Positions 32,002 through 40,715 are shown, numbered from the stretch's first letter. The stretch is DNA of 46,851 nt from JBGTBQ01 sp041749275 (GCA_041749275.1 JBGTBQ010000192.1:1-46851); one strand, 5' to 3'. A program made the numbers and translations. Notes: generated from the letters alone by a model not told the origin.

Positions 32002-32523
32002 TCAAGATTGATATTTAATCAGCGACCGCACATCGTATCCTTCGAGCTTTGCTCTGCCCGGTAGAAATTCCAGTTCGACGACGAAAACCAATCCAACAAC
32101 TTCCCCGCCGAGTTGTTCGACGAGATTGACGACCGCCTTCGCCGTGCCCCCCGTGGCGAGGAGGTCGTCGGCGATAAGGACGCGGTGCCCCGCGCCGACG
32201 GCGTCGCGGTGTATCTGCAACGCATCCTGCCCGTATTCGAGGTCGTAAGAGACGGAGGCGCACTCCGACGGGAGTTTGCCCGGCTTGCGCGCCGGGACGA
32301 AGCCCGTGCCGAGGTGGTACGCCATCGCCGGGGCGAAGATAAAACCGCGCGCCTCGATGCCGATCACCGCGTCAACCTTTTCGTCTTTGAATTGTTCCGC
32401 CAGAGCGTCCACCGTCTGACGTAAGCCCTGTGGATGCTTCAGCAGCGTCGTGATGTCATAAAAGTTGATGCCGGCTTTCGGAAAGTCGGGCACTTCGCGG
32501 ATGAGAGATTTCAGTTGATCCAT
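32002..32523 (-). CDS. apt: Adenine phosphoribosyltransferase
   Basis: Salvages adenine to AMP with PRPP. The product has 173 residues from ATG 32523 (MDQLKSLIREVPDFPKAGI), the family's normal length. It has FYDITTLLKHP, IGIEARGFIFA, and the PRPP-binding motif VLIADDLLATGGTAKA. An upstream in-frame extension of seven residues is not needed. It lies downstream of the tRNA on the same strand with its own spacing. Confidence 0.96.
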   Translation of the reverse strand: MDQLKSLIREVPDFPKAGINFYDITTLLKHPQGLRQTVDALAEQFKDEKVDAVIGIEARGFIFAPAMAYHLGTGFVPARKPGKLPSECASVSYDLEYGQDALQIHRDAVGAGHRVLIADDLLATGGTAKAVVNLVEQLGGEVVGLVFVVELEFLPGRAKLEGYDVRSLIKYQS

Positions 32524-32613
32524 GATAGAGCAGGTAACAGACATCGGACGGCGAAAAGTAAAAGCAGTTTGTTTTAACTGTCTACTGCCCGCCGCTCGCT
32601 GCCTGCTACGTCT

Positions 32614-32907
32614 TCACCTTTCGATTCTGAATTGTGGATACCGACCTGTCGGCTCGATGCTTTCCTCTTCGACCTTTTCGACGCGGGCGTGGCCGGGGCC
32701 GGTCGAGATGTCGTGCTTGAAGCTCTCGATGTTTTCGGAAGTTCCTTCCGCCAACGTCTCGACGCGCCCGTCCGCGAGGTTTCGCACGTAACCCGTGACC
32801 TGATGACGGGCCGCGATGCGCTGCGTGAAGAAGCGAAAGCCCACGCCCTGCACCTCGCCGCTGATGGTGAAACGCCGCGCCACCCTCATGCGAATGCCCT
32901 CGTTCAT
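32614..32907 (-). CDS. acyP: Acylphosphatase
   Basis: A small enzyme that hydrolyses acyl phosphates. It has 97 residues, or 91 from the alternative ATG at 32889. The signature loop SGEVQGVGFRFFTQRIAARH contains the catalytic Arg, and GYVRNLADGRVETLAEG contains the catalytic Asn. It is stand-alone, not part of a HypF. Confidence 0.95.
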   Translation of the reverse strand: MNEGIRMRVARRFTISGEVQGVGFRFFTQRIAARHQVTGYVRNLADGRVETLAEGTSENIESFKHDISTGPGHARVEKVEEESIEPTGRYPQFRIER

Positions 32908-32986
32908 TGCAAGCGAATCAGTCTACCGGAGCCGCGTCATCCTAAAAGACCGTCGGGCGAAAAATCAAACGTGAACGCCGGCAGTG

Positions 32987-35758
32987 CTACTTTCGGTGTG
33001 TCAGCTCGACGATCCGTAAACCACCGGCGGGGATTCGGACACGTACCAAGTCCCCGCCCTCTTTCTTCTCTATTTTCAGCGTCTCGTCGTTTGTCCACTC
33101 CGCCGCCCGTTCTATCCCCGCGCCGTTTAGCTCAAGCGACACCTCAGCCACTTCGCTCCTATCAACCTGCGCGAATCCCTGCTGTGGTTTGTAGACGCCG
33201 CGGTTGTTGATGAGCGTCACGACCCATCCGCGCGCGGTGCGGTTGATGAGATGCTGCACATCGCCGCCGACGCGGACGGGCGAAGCAGTCTCCAAGAGAT
33301 GCGCCAGCATGTGCGCCGCGGCGGGCGTCATGCGCTCGTCGAGTCCGAGCAGGTCTGGGATGGCACAGAACACGACGCGCCCCTTGCCGACGGTGTTGAC
33401 GGTGACGAGCGGTTCTCCCGATGGCGTCTTGATGAGCACCTCCGCGCCTCGCGGCTCGATCCGCTCGAAGCGGAAGACCTGCCCCGCGAGGTTCGTGTCC
33501 GACTCGCCCCGCGCGACGCAGACCGCCTCGCTAGCCTCGGCGGTCGAGTTCAGCGCGCGGACGCCGGTCAGTTCGGTTGGGAGTCCCTTCGCCTGCGCCG
33601 CATTCACGACCACCGTCCCGCCCTCGCGCACATACTTTCCGAGACGTTCAGCCCAACGCGGCGTCCACTCGATGTGACCACCGACGATGAGAGCACGGTA
33701 AGCGTTAACGGCCTCGGCCTGCTCTTCGGAAGTAACGAGCACGTCGAAGATGTCGCCGAAGATGCCGTTGACGAATGTCTGCCGGTCGGCAATCGCCGGC
33801 TCGCCTTCGTTGACGAGCGCCGGATAGTAAGCCGTCCCGAACAGCTCGCGTAGCGCGCGGTCGCTCCGGTTGATCGGCGAGACGCCGAAAGGCAGGTGCG
33901 GATAGTCGGTCATCTCAAAGCCGTGCGCGGGGTCGAGCAGAAAGGCGACGGGCGTGTAGGGCGTCCCGCGCTCAGGATGTCTTTCGGCAAAGCGCATGAA
34001 CTCGTCAGTGATGCGCCCCAGCGGATTCAGTTGATACGGATGCTCGCCCGGCCCCGGCTTGAAGAATTGGTCAAAACCTTGTTCGAGATAGATCGCCGAC
34101 GCTCCTGCCATGTAGAAGTGGTAATAGTTCTTTCTGTACCAAGAGAGCGACGGCCCCATCGTCGCGCCGTACCGCGAGTGGTAGAAGTGGGCCGGGCCGG
34201 CGAAGTTCTGCGTGTTGGTAAAGGTCGTCGCGGTGTCGCCGAAGTTGGGCGCGTGATAATAGAGAAAGGCTGCTCCGTACTGCCGCGCCGCGCCGCGCGT
34301 GAAGGCGACGCGCAACGCGGTGTTCGGCACGACGGCGGCGGTCTCCATGCCGAGCAGACGCACGTTCCAGCGCGCGAGGGCGTGCGCGTAGGTCGTGCTC
34401 GAAGTGGACTGCGCTGGAATCAGCTTGTCCCACATCGCGCCCGCCGGAGCATGGAAGTTCGCGGCCCACTTCCTTTCGAGCGCGTTGGTGTAGGCGACGC
34501 GGTAGGCTTCGAGCAGTTCTCGCCGAGACATGAGTGGCGTCAATTTTATGTTCTGTTGCACGTCCTCGAAGACGTGACCGATGCTCTCGCCCGAAACCCA
34601 GCCGAGGAACTGTTCACGCAACTCGCCCGTCAACAGCTTCAAAGCCGCCTGCCCTTCCGCCGGCGGGAAACTCGCCGCGCCGTAATTGACCAGTATGGCG
34701 AAGGGCGCGCGCGACTCTCGCAGGTAACGGAGGAACGGGCTGCCCTCTTTCAGATGCAAGTGGATGTGATTGATGTAGACGACCGGCACGACCAGTTTCG
34801 ATGAGAAGATGGGCACGTCTCGCGCGCCTTTGTATTTGGCGACGAAGGCGTCAACGTCTTCCGCGTGGAATGGATAGAGCGGGCGCTCGCCTGAAGGCTG
34901 TTCGTACTTCTTCCAGAACTCTTCCGAAATATTCCATGGCATCTGAAACTCGCGCCCCGCGACGCGCGGCAGCTTCCAACGCTCCGGCACGGCCTCACCC
35001 ATCGCCGGCAATCCCATCAGCGGCGCGAGCGGCGTCCGCTTCGCGTTCCATTTTTCGAGCGCGACCGCCGCCGCGAAAGGTGGTTTGCGTCTCCCTTCGG
35101 GTTCATAACCGGGGTTGTTCGTGAGGACGAAGCAATCAACATGCCGACGTGCTTCAGCCGCGCGCTCGACCTCGAACGAGACGCGCGCCGCGCCCTTCTT
35201 CAACGCGAACTCCGGCGAGCCGCCCCACGCGAACGACCAGCCCCAATACATGCTCACCTCGTCGTTCGGGTCAATGAGGTCGCCCGCGCCGAACTCTCGG
35301 CGGAAGACTTCCCTGCCGCCCTGTTCAACGCGCGCCACGAAGTTCTCGCCGCGTCGCGCCCAGTCCGCATAACGCACCCACAAACGGAACTTCCCTTCGC
35401 GCGGCACTTCCAGCTCCTGAAAGACCGTGGCCCGCGTCTCGTCCGCGCTCGCCGCCAGAGAGTTCCACTCGCTCTCACCGCCCTGTGTCCACTCGGCGGA
35501 GACGCCCGGCCCGTTGATGCCCCAGCCGGGAGACTGTGCGCGACCTCGGTTCTGCCACGAAGGATTGAGTCGCGGCTCATGCCGCTCGTCGAGCGAGATG
35601 CCGCTCATGTTCTCCGCCTCGTACCAAAGATATTCGTAGCGCGCGGGCGAAGATGGATTCGCGGTTGGTTGAGCCGGTTGGGTTTGAGCTTGTGACGGCG
35701 GGTGAAAAGGAGCGCAGAGGCTCAACAATAACGCGACGCGAAAGAGAATTGAATTCAT
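32987..35758 (-). CDS. Large secreted putative glycoside hydrolase
   Basis: The 923-residue protein has a clear signal peptide (MNSILFRVALLLSLCAPFH, cleavage around AQA/QT). Residues about 45-215 look like a beta-sandwich carbohydrate-binding domain (WYEAENM at its start). Residues about 220-600 resemble a TIM-barrel core (IFSSKLVVPVVYINHIHLHL, GESIGHVFEDVQQN, HFYMAGASAIYLEQGFDQFF). Residues about 640-850 resemble the glutamine-amidotransferase-like domain of beta-galactosidases (VLVTSEEQAEAVNAYRALIV, VREGGTVVVNAA). A short beta domain closes the protein. The family is not recognised exactly. A role in breakdown of an extracellular or periplasmic polysaccharide is inferred from this architecture. 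Confidence 0.65.
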   Translation of the reverse strand: MNSILFRVALLLSLCAPFHPPSQAQTQPAQPTANPSSPARYEYLWYEAENMSGISLDERHEPRLNPSWQNRGRAQSPGWGINGPGVSAEWTQGGESEWNSLAASADETRATVFQELEVPREGKFRLWVRYADWARRGENFVARVEQGGREVFRREFGAGDLIDPNDEVSMYWGWSFAWGGSPEFALKKGAARVSFEVERAAEARRHVDCFVLTNNPGYEPEGRRKPPFAAAVALEKWNAKRTPLAPLMGLPAMGEAVPERWKLPRVAGREFQMPWNISEEFWKKYEQPSGERPLYPFHAEDVDAFVAKYKGARDVPIFSSKLVVPVVYINHIHLHLKEGSPFLRYLRESRAPFAILVNYGAASFPPAEGQAALKLLTGELREQFLGWVSGESIGHVFEDVQQNIKLTPLMSRRELLEAYRVAYTNALERKWAANFHAPAGAMWDKLIPAQSTSSTTYAHALARWNVRLLGMETAAVVPNTALRVAFTRGAARQYGAAFLYYHAPNFGDTATTFTNTQNFAGPAHFYHSRYGATMGPSLSWYRKNYYHFYMAGASAIYLEQGFDQFFKPGPGEHPYQLNPLGRITDEFMRFAERHPERGTPYTPVAFLLDPAHGFEMTDYPHLPFGVSPINRSDRALRELFGTAYYPALVNEGEPAIADRQTFVNGIFGDIFDVLVTSEEQAEAVNAYRALIVGGHIEWTPRWAERLGKYVREGGTVVVNAAQAKGLPTELTGVRALNSTAEASEAVCVARGESDTNLAGQVFRFERIEPRGAEVLIKTPSGEPLVTVNTVGKGRVVFCAIPDLLGLDERMTPAAAHMLAHLLETASPVRVGGDVQHLINRTARGWVVTLINNRGVYKPQQGFAQVDRSEVAEVSLELNGAGIERAAEWTNDETLKIEKKEGGDLVRVRIPAGGLRIVELTHRK

Positions 35759-35855
35759 TTGCGATCAGTCAGAAGCGAATAATAAAGCGGGGACGAAGAG
35801 AGCGTCGAACTTCAAACTCTCTCCGTCCCCGCGCCGTTTCAATCCCGCGCGTGAA

Positions 35856-36635
35856 TCAACCCAGCGAGTCGAGGCATTCGGCGAGAGTCAACTGGCGACA
35901 CGTGTACATTGGTGTATCGCGCAAGGTAAAGCTGCTCGCCTTCGTCTCGCGTAGCTCCTGCACGAGGTCGAGGAAGTCTGAAGGCTGTTCGGTCTCGAAG
36001 GCGACGACGAACTCCTGATCGTCGAGGCCGAAGGAGTAGGTCGTGTGGAGTTTGACCGAGCGGTACTTCGAGCCGATGCGGATGTGTTCGTCCATCATCT
36101 CCTGCCGCTGCTCGACCGGCAGCCCGTACCAGTCGCGCGTCTTGACGAACGGATAGACGAAGAGATACTTCGACTGCCCCGGCACGATGTGCAATCTGTC
36201 TTCGACGTGCTCCGGGTTGTCCTTGTCAATGTACATCGAGCGTTTCGTCATCGAGAGGAACGACTGTGTGACCTCAAGGTAACGCCCCACCTGCGTCCGG
36301 TTCAGGCGCGCGGACATCTCCTGAAGCGGGTCGAGGTGATAGCCGATGCGCCAGATCATAAAATCAACGTTCGAGCGCAGACCGACAATCGAGTAGGTGT
36401 GAATCAGCAACTCTTTCTTATACGAATCAACCATCTCGATCAACTCGCGCTTCGCCGCCTCTTTCACCTCATCGTCCAACGCGCGCCATTCCGGTCGCGC
36501 GCGGTAAAAGGTGAAGGTGACGAACTGGCGCGGGAGCTTGGCCTTCTCCGGTTGCGACTCCTCGGTCTTCTCGCCTTTATCGGCAAGGCGCAGCGCGTGC
36601 CGCCCCGTTGTCGGGTTATCTTTCTCAGTGCTCAT
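35856..36635 (-). CDS. chdC: Coproheme decarboxylase (HemQ/ChdC)
   Basis: Last step of the coproporphyrin-dependent haem pathway: decarboxylation of coproheme III to haem b with H2O2. The 259-residue protein has a disordered charged N-terminus of about 35 residues and then the chlorite-dismutase fold: FVTFTFYRARPEWRAL, FMIWRIGYHLDPLQEM, YLFVYPFVKTRDWYGLP (the region of the catalytic Tyr and propionate-binding Lys) and MMDEHIRIGSKY with the proximal His. The C-terminus LRDTPMYTCRQLTL is typical. It lies divergently next to the Rieske/cytochrome b genes, which need haem. Confidence 0.92.
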   Translation of the reverse strand: MSTEKDNPTTGRHALRLADKGEKTEESQPEKAKLPRQFVTFTFYRARPEWRALDDEVKEAAKRELIEMVDSYKKELLIHTYSIVGLRSNVDFMIWRIGYHLDPLQEMSARLNRTQVGRYLEVTQSFLSMTKRSMYIDKDNPEHVEDRLHIVPGQSKYLFVYPFVKTRDWYGLPVEQRQEMMDEHIRIGSKYRSVKLHTTYSFGLDDQEFVVAFETEQPSDFLDLVQELRETKASSFTLRDTPMYTCRQLTLAECLDSLG

Positions 36636-36804
36636 ATCGAATCAACTCAAGGTGCTGTCGGTGCGATTAGAACTTGCGTAAAAAGAAACGTTGTCGGTTA
36701 GAATGCGAATCAGTCGGACAGCCTTATTGTGCTGTGCGCGGCGCGAGATTGCAAACCGCCGCGCGTCCGTCGCCCCGGTCATCTTTTTAGAGAGAGAGTT
36801 CATT

Positions 36805-37350
36805 TTGGCAGACCGCGAAAACTCTGTAGAAGTTCGAGACAAACTGCGCCGCCGAATTCTCTTTTGGATTCCAGCCGCTGTCTTCGCATCGGTCAGTGCG
36901 ACACTTGCCGCCGCCGCCTTCAGGTTTCTCCGGCCACGTGAGCAGACCGGGGCGGCGAGAGATCAACCTAGCGGCTGGACGCAGGTCGCGCCGTTGACGG
37001 AGTTGCAAGGCACGCGCGTCGTTGGGCGCACAGTCCCAATCGAGCAGAGAGCCGGCTGGAGCGTGACGTTCAAAAACAGAATGGTTTTCATCCTGCCGCC
37101 GCAAAACAACCTCGTCCTCTCGGCGGTCTGTCCGCACGAAGGTTGCGATGTAGAATGGCTCGACAGTCGAGGCGAGTTCATCTGCCCCTGCCACGACAGC
37201 CGTTTCGCGGCGGACGGCACGCTGCTAACCGGCCCCGCCAAATCCGGACTGACAAAAATCCCCGCGCGGGTCGTCGAGGGCGTCCTCGAAATCCAGCCCC
37301 CCGTTGACGCACCCATCGCAATGCTGCCAGAGACGCGGGGACGTGGATGA
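36805..37350 (+). CDS. Rieske iron-sulfur protein of a cytochrome bc-type complex
   Basis: The product has 181 residues from the TTG at 36805, which has GAGAGAG at good spacing; the open frame continues upstream, but that part is not protein-like. One N-terminal transmembrane helix (RRILFWIPAAVFASVSATLAAAAFRF) anchors it. The soluble Rieske domain binds [2Fe-2S] through CPHEGC (C109, H111) and CPCH (C127, H130), with the disulfide cysteines also present. Unlike the protein at 18642-19490, all canonical ligands are intact. The stop overlaps the cytochrome b start, so the two are co-translated. Confidence 0.9.
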   Translation: MADRENSVEVRDKLRRRILFWIPAAVFASVSATLAAAAFRFLRPREQTGAARDQPSGWTQVAPLTELQGTRVVGRTVPIEQRAGWSVTFKNRMVFILPPQNNLVLSAVCPHEGCDVEWLDSRGEFICPCHDSRFAADGTLLTGPAKSGLTKIPARVVEGVLEIQPPVDAPIAMLPETRGRG

Positions 37351-38804
37351 GCGACGCCGACGACAAAGACGAAACACGGCGCGGCTGGCTCGTGCGACGG
37401 ACAGCGGTCGAAGCTGTTTTGACGAACCTCCTCGACGAACCCGCCACGGGCGCCGCGGCGTGGACGCGCACCTTTGCCGGCATCGTTGCGTTGCTCTTGG
37501 CGATTCAACTTTTCACCGGCGTGCTGCTCGCTTTTTATTACGTGCCTTCGGATGGAAGCGCTCATGCCACCGTCGCCTACATGGAAAAGGCGCTCGCGGG
37601 TGGTTCCTTTCTGCGCTCGCTTCATTTTTACGGCTCGCAACTTCTGCCCCTCGCCATCGTCCTTCACCTCGCCGGGATGTGCTGGCGCGGTGCTGATAGA
37701 CGCAAGCCCGTCGGCTGGCTGGTCAACGTACTGCTCCTTTCACTCGTCCTTGCGAACGGCGCGACCGGATACTCTCTACCGTGGGACGCGCGCGCTTTCT
37801 TCAGCACACAGGTCGCCTCGAACATCGCCGGCGGCTTCCCTCTGATCGGGCCATACACGCGGGCGTGGCTGGTCGGCGGGGCGGACGTTTCGACGCTGAC
37901 GCTCTCACGTTTCTATGCGCTGCACGTCATCGTCGTCCCGGCGGCGCTCTTGTTGACCGTCGTCGCGCGGCTGTTTGTTTTTAAAGAATCGAGTGCGCCT
38001 CTAACAGCTTCACCAATGTTTGATTGTGCGTGGGCGCGCGCGCAGTTGACGCGCAACTCGGTCGTGATCGGCATCGTCTTCGCGGCTCTCTCCGTCTACG
38101 CTGGGATGCACCCCGCGCCGCTCGGCCCGGCTGCCGAATCCGCCCCGGCGGGCTATCTGCCCCGGCCCGGCGCGCAGTTCATCTGGCTTTTCCAGCTACT
38201 CAAATATGCACCTGCGTCCGTCGCTTCAATGCTCGCGCTGTTCGTTCCCGGCATCCTTCTCGGCGCGCTTGCGCTCCTGCCGCTCCTTAACGCCAGATCA
38301 AAAAAGCTGCGTCGCGGACTCGCCCTGTCGGTGTTCGCGTCAGGCACGCTGCTGGTCGCCGGGCTGTCCCTGATCTCTTACCTTGAAGATGCGAGAGACC
38401 CACGCATCCGCGAGCGACTCGCCGCACAATCTCGACAAGAGGAAGAATTTCGCAACTCACCTTTCGTCCCGCTCCGGGCAACAACGGACTCGCGATTGTT
38501 TGATGACGCGGGCAGCAAAGGCCGGTCGGCGCAAGATCAAACTGGCGCTCTGACGACCCCCTCCGCCGCGCCCGCGGCTTTCCTCAATCACTGCGCGAAG
38601 TGTCACGGCGAGAACGGCGCGGGCAAATCAATCTACCCTCCACTCACCGGCGTCTCGCGACAACCGAGGCGCGCGGTGGAAGACATCATCGCGATTATCA
38701 ACAACCCTTCGAGCTACGGCCTTGAACAGCGGATGCCCTCTTTCGCAAACAAGCTCACCGAAGAGGAGAAACGCGCCATCGCCATCTGGGTGGCCTCTTT
38801 GTGA
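37347..38804 (+). CDS. Cytochrome b fused to a C-terminal cytochrome c domain
   Basis: The 485-residue membrane protein has cytochrome b helices A-D (about residues 45-215), then a subunit-IV-like part with about three helices (to about 350), then a cytochrome c domain with CAKCH (C416-H420). Helix B has H93 and H107 (H-x13-H) and the GYSLPW motif follows helix C. In helix D only H193 is present: the partner position, 14-15 residues on, is Ala-Arg (R208). The Qo-site PEWY motif is replaced by PGAQ (PRPGAQFIWLFQLLKY, near residue 274). The role is electron transfer between quinone and cytochrome c, but these replacements leave the haem content and quinol chemistry uncertain. Confidence 0.85.
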   Translation: MSDADDKDETRRGWLVRRTAVEAVLTNLLDEPATGAAAWTRTFAGIVALLLAIQLFTGVLLAFYYVPSDGSAHATVAYMEKALAGGSFLRSLHFYGSQLLPLAIVLHLAGMCWRGADRRKPVGWLVNVLLLSLVLANGATGYSLPWDARAFFSTQVASNIAGGFPLIGPYTRAWLVGGADVSTLTLSRFYALHVIVVPAALLLTVVARLFVFKESSAPLTASPMFDCAWARAQLTRNSVVIGIVFAALSVYAGMHPAPLGPAAESAPAGYLPRPGAQFIWLFQLLKYAPASVASMLALFVPGILLGALALLPLLNARSKKLRRGLALSVFASGTLLVAGLSLISYLEDARDPRIRERLAAQSRQEEEFRNSPFVPLRATTDSRLFDDAGSKGRSAQDQTGALTTPSAAPAAFLNHCAKCHGENGAGKSIYPPLTGVSRQPRRAVEDIIAIINNPSSYGLEQRMPSFANKLTEEEKRAIAIWVASL

Positions 38805-38917
38805 TGAAGTTCTGCCATCACCCATCTCGCGCTTTAAATGCCCTGCGGTGGTGAGCTATACTCAACCCGTTTTTTCCAACACGCAATCTGAATTTCAATC
38901 CTCCATGGAGATAAAAA

Positions 38918-39385
38918 GTGCGAACTGACAAACTGGCATTCTCGCTTTTTGCGGTCGTGGTCATGCTCTTTCTCGCCGGTTGTGGCGATGCGACCCGGAC
39001 GAATCAAGCCGGCAACACAAACTCACTCGCCACGGCAACCCCGGTCGCTTCAGCCCCGACGGCAACGCCCGACGAGTTCGCCACGGCGCGAGCCACCTAC
39101 GCGCAGTTCTGCATCCGTTGCCACAAACCTGACGGCGAGGGCGGGATTTTCGAACTGGAAGATGGGGCCAAGCTCAAGGTTCCTTCCTTTCACGAAGGGC
39201 ACGCGCTGAAGCACAGCGACAAGGAATATGTCGCACAGATTACGAACGGCGGCGACGGAATGCCCGCCTTCAAGGGCAAGCTCGAACCCGAAAGGATTGA
39301 CGCGCTCGTCCGCTTTATACGCCATGAGTTTCAAGTCAAAACGACGGGCGGCGGCGGCAACACGTCAACAACGCCCGCGCACTAA
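38918..39385 (+). CDS. Cytochrome c lipoprotein
   Basis: The product has 155 residues from the GTG at 38918, with GGAG upstream. A lipoprotein signal ends LFLAGC (lipid-modified Cys22), and a Thr/Ala-rich linker follows. The class I cytochrome c domain has CIRCH near residue 65 and a likely Met ligand in GGDGMPAFKGKL. It is anchored on the outer face of the membrane and probably accepts electrons from the cytochrome b-c protein encoded just upstream. Confidence 0.9.
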   Translation: MRTDKLAFSLFAVVVMLFLAGCGDATRTNQAGNTNSLATATPVASAPTATPDEFATARATYAQFCIRCHKPDGEGGIFELEDGAKLKVPSFHEGHALKHSDKEYVAQITNGGDGMPAFKGKLEPERIDALVRFIRHEFQVKTTGGGGNTSTTPAH

Positions 39386-39428
39386 ACAATCAACTCTCGA
39401 CCATGTTATGCTCACGCGCGTAGTCGCG

Positions 39429-39473
39429 GCGCACCCGTAGCTCAGTTGGATAGAGCGTCTGACTTCGAATCAG
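39429..39473 (+). repeat. attL: 5' half of tRNA-Arg (45-bp direct repeat)
   Basis: Forty-five bases identical to 46058-46102, covering a tRNA-Arg from its first base (39431) through the anticodon loop and stem (core CTGACTTCGAATCAG). After 39473 the sequence departs from a tRNA (no T-arm or acceptor 3' strand). It is the chromosomal half left outside the integrated element. Bases 39474-39632 are element DNA with one arm-type repeat and no gene. Confidence 0.88.
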
Positions 39474-39554
39474 CACGGCTCATCCAACTGATGTTACGAA
39501 TCCACTTCACTTCAAACAACTTACGGTTATACTCCGATTCACACCGCAACCAAT

Positions 39555-39572
39555 CTACTTTTTCATCTACTT
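39555..39572 (+). repeat. Arm-type repeat, left end of element
   Basis: CTACTTTTTCATCTACTT, the same motif and orientation as the triple repeat at the right end. Likely an integrase arm-binding site (inference). Confidence 0.5.
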
Positions 39573-39632
39573 GATGCGCCTTAGATTTGAATGAATGAGC
39601 CGCCGCGCCCGTGAAGCGTTGCGGCTCGTTGC

Positions 39633-39917
39633 TTATTTCATTCTCACATACCGCTTCATCAACTTGTAAGCCGCCCTATGTCGGCACGGCTGTCCGCCCT
39701 TGTACGCCTTGCATTGGCACACGCCGTTCGCTTCGTAAATCTCGCCGGACTCGGAGAGCATCAAAAGCGATGAGCCGGTGAAGTGAAGATAAGGATTGCC
39801 GCTTGTTAGCAGTTCTTCGGCGCGAAGGATTGCGTTAGTCCATCGCTTGTTACCTTTGACCGCCGCTAACGCCGTACCTACAACCGCCGCTAATTTGTTC
39901 TCATTTAGGTTCATCAT
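39633..39917 (-). CDS. SWIM zinc-finger protein
   Basis: The product has 94 residues from ATG 39917 (behind AAGGAA). The C-terminal half carries CQCKAYKGGQPCRHRAAYKLM, the C-x-C...C-x-H SWIM metal-binding motif of proteins that contact DNA or other proteins. The N-terminal half is helical (ENKLAAVVGTALAAVKG). A promoter TTGACA-N17-TAAATT on this strand overlaps a palindromic operator, so expression is probably controlled by the divergently encoded XRE protein. Confidence 0.75.
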   Translation of the reverse strand: MMNLNENKLAAVVGTALAAVKGNKRWTNAILRAEELLTSGNPYLHFTGSSLLMLSESGEIYEANGVCQCKAYKGGQPCRHRAAYKLMKRYVRMK

Positions 39918-39952
39918 TCGTGTTTCCTTGTGTTTCAAACGATGAACGTAAT

Positions 39953-40002
39953 TTACTATATCTAGTAAGTTCTGTCAACAGGATTATTACTATATTGAGT
40001 AA
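39953..40002. promoter_or_regulatory. Divergent promoter region with two palindromic operators
   Basis: Two copies of TTACT-N6-AGTAA (39953-39968 and 39987-40002), 34 bases apart. The first lies between the minus-strand -35 (TTGACA) and -10 (TAAATT) of the SWIM gene. The second overlaps a plus-strand -35 (TTGAGT, 39995-40000) that is 17 bases from a -10 TAGAGT (40018-40023). Transcription from the latter would start at about the A of the XRE start codon. Confidence 0.65.
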
Positions 40003-40030
40003 GTTTTTCATCTATGCTAGAGTGCTAGGC

Positions 40031-40243
40031 ATGATTACTAAACACATTCAAGAAATGGCAGAGAAGCGCGGCATACGCAACGCGCATGGTTTACAAAAGG
40101 CGATTGATGTATCGCCAACGGTAGCGGCTAAGTTGTGGGCGGGTAACTTTGAGATGATAGGGCTAGGGACACTAGATAAATTATGCCGTGTGCTTCGATG
40201 TCAGCCGGATAAACTTTTGCGGTATGTTTCGGATGAAGCATAG
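40031..40243 (+). CDS. XRE-type helix-turn-helix regulator (Cro/CI-like)
   Basis: The 70-residue protein starts MITKHIQEMAEKRGIRNAHG and is a minimal helix-turn-helix domain, with LGTLDKLCRVLRCQPDKLL as its last two helices. No good ribosome-binding site precedes ATG 40031, and the nearest -10 box implies a leaderless transcript. It is likely the repressor acting on the two palindromes between it and the SWIM gene, and so the element's decision switch. Confidence 0.8.
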   Translation: MITKHIQEMAEKRGIRNAHGLQKAIDVSPTVAAKLWAGNFEMIGLGTLDKLCRVLRCQPDKLLRYVSDEA

Positions 40244-40296
40244 CGGTCTATCTTCGGTGCTTCGCTTTGCTCGGTATCCGTGCCGGTAAATCTACT

Positions 40297-40427
40297 ATGC
40301 GAATCAGTAGTTGAAATCGGGTACGAAGAATCAACAACTTACAGGCGTCCAAGATGCAAAGCCCCGAAGGCTGATTCCATAACCCCTTTGTTTTCAACAC
40401 GGATTATTTTCAACTACTGATTCGCAT
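40297..40427. repeat. 20-bp perfect inverted repeat
   Basis: ATGCGAATCAGTAGTTGAAA at 40297-40316 recurs as its exact complement at 40408-40427. The second arm contains the last codons and stop of the XRE gene at 40410-40664. The 91 bases between the arms have no gene. Confidence 0.7.
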
Positions 40428-40664
40428 TACTGAGTCATCTATCAAAGTATCTACACACACGCCCGCCGCACGCGCATATTGCAATAGGGTCGGCAGACTC
40501 GGCTCGCGCGTTCCAAGTTCATAGCCTGAAATGCGGCTCTGTGTAATCACGCCATCCAAGTCCAACCGTCTAATCATCTCGTTTTGCGACAAGCCAAGCG
40601 CATTACGAATTTGCAGCAACTTATCTGGAAGGCGCGCGGGCTTCTCGCGTCGGTAACGCCCCAT
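40410..40664 (-). CDS. Second XRE-type helix-turn-helix regulator
   Basis: The 84-residue protein has a classical HTH_3 domain: LLQIRNALGLSQNEMIRRLD, then ITQSRISGYELGTREPSLPT. Its start ATG 40664 has AAAGGGG upstream. A palindrome CTAAACCA-ATAG-TGGTTTAG lies about 50 bases before the start and may be its own operator. The C-terminus (SVMRISS) is encoded by one arm of the 20-bp inverted repeat. It probably regulates element functions. Confidence 0.8.
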   Translation of the reverse strand: MGRYRREKPARLPDKLLQIRNALGLSQNEMIRRLDLDGVITQSRISGYELGTREPSLPTLLQYARAAGVCVDTLIDDSVMRISS

Positions 40665-40715
40665 CAGGAATACCCCTTTCCTGATGAAGCCTGCGATACA
40701 GATTTGAGATTGCAG

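Noticed and set aside
39431..39473. A functional second tRNA-Arg
   Set aside because: Sequence after the anticodon stem does not form a T-arm or acceptor stem; it is only the 5' half.
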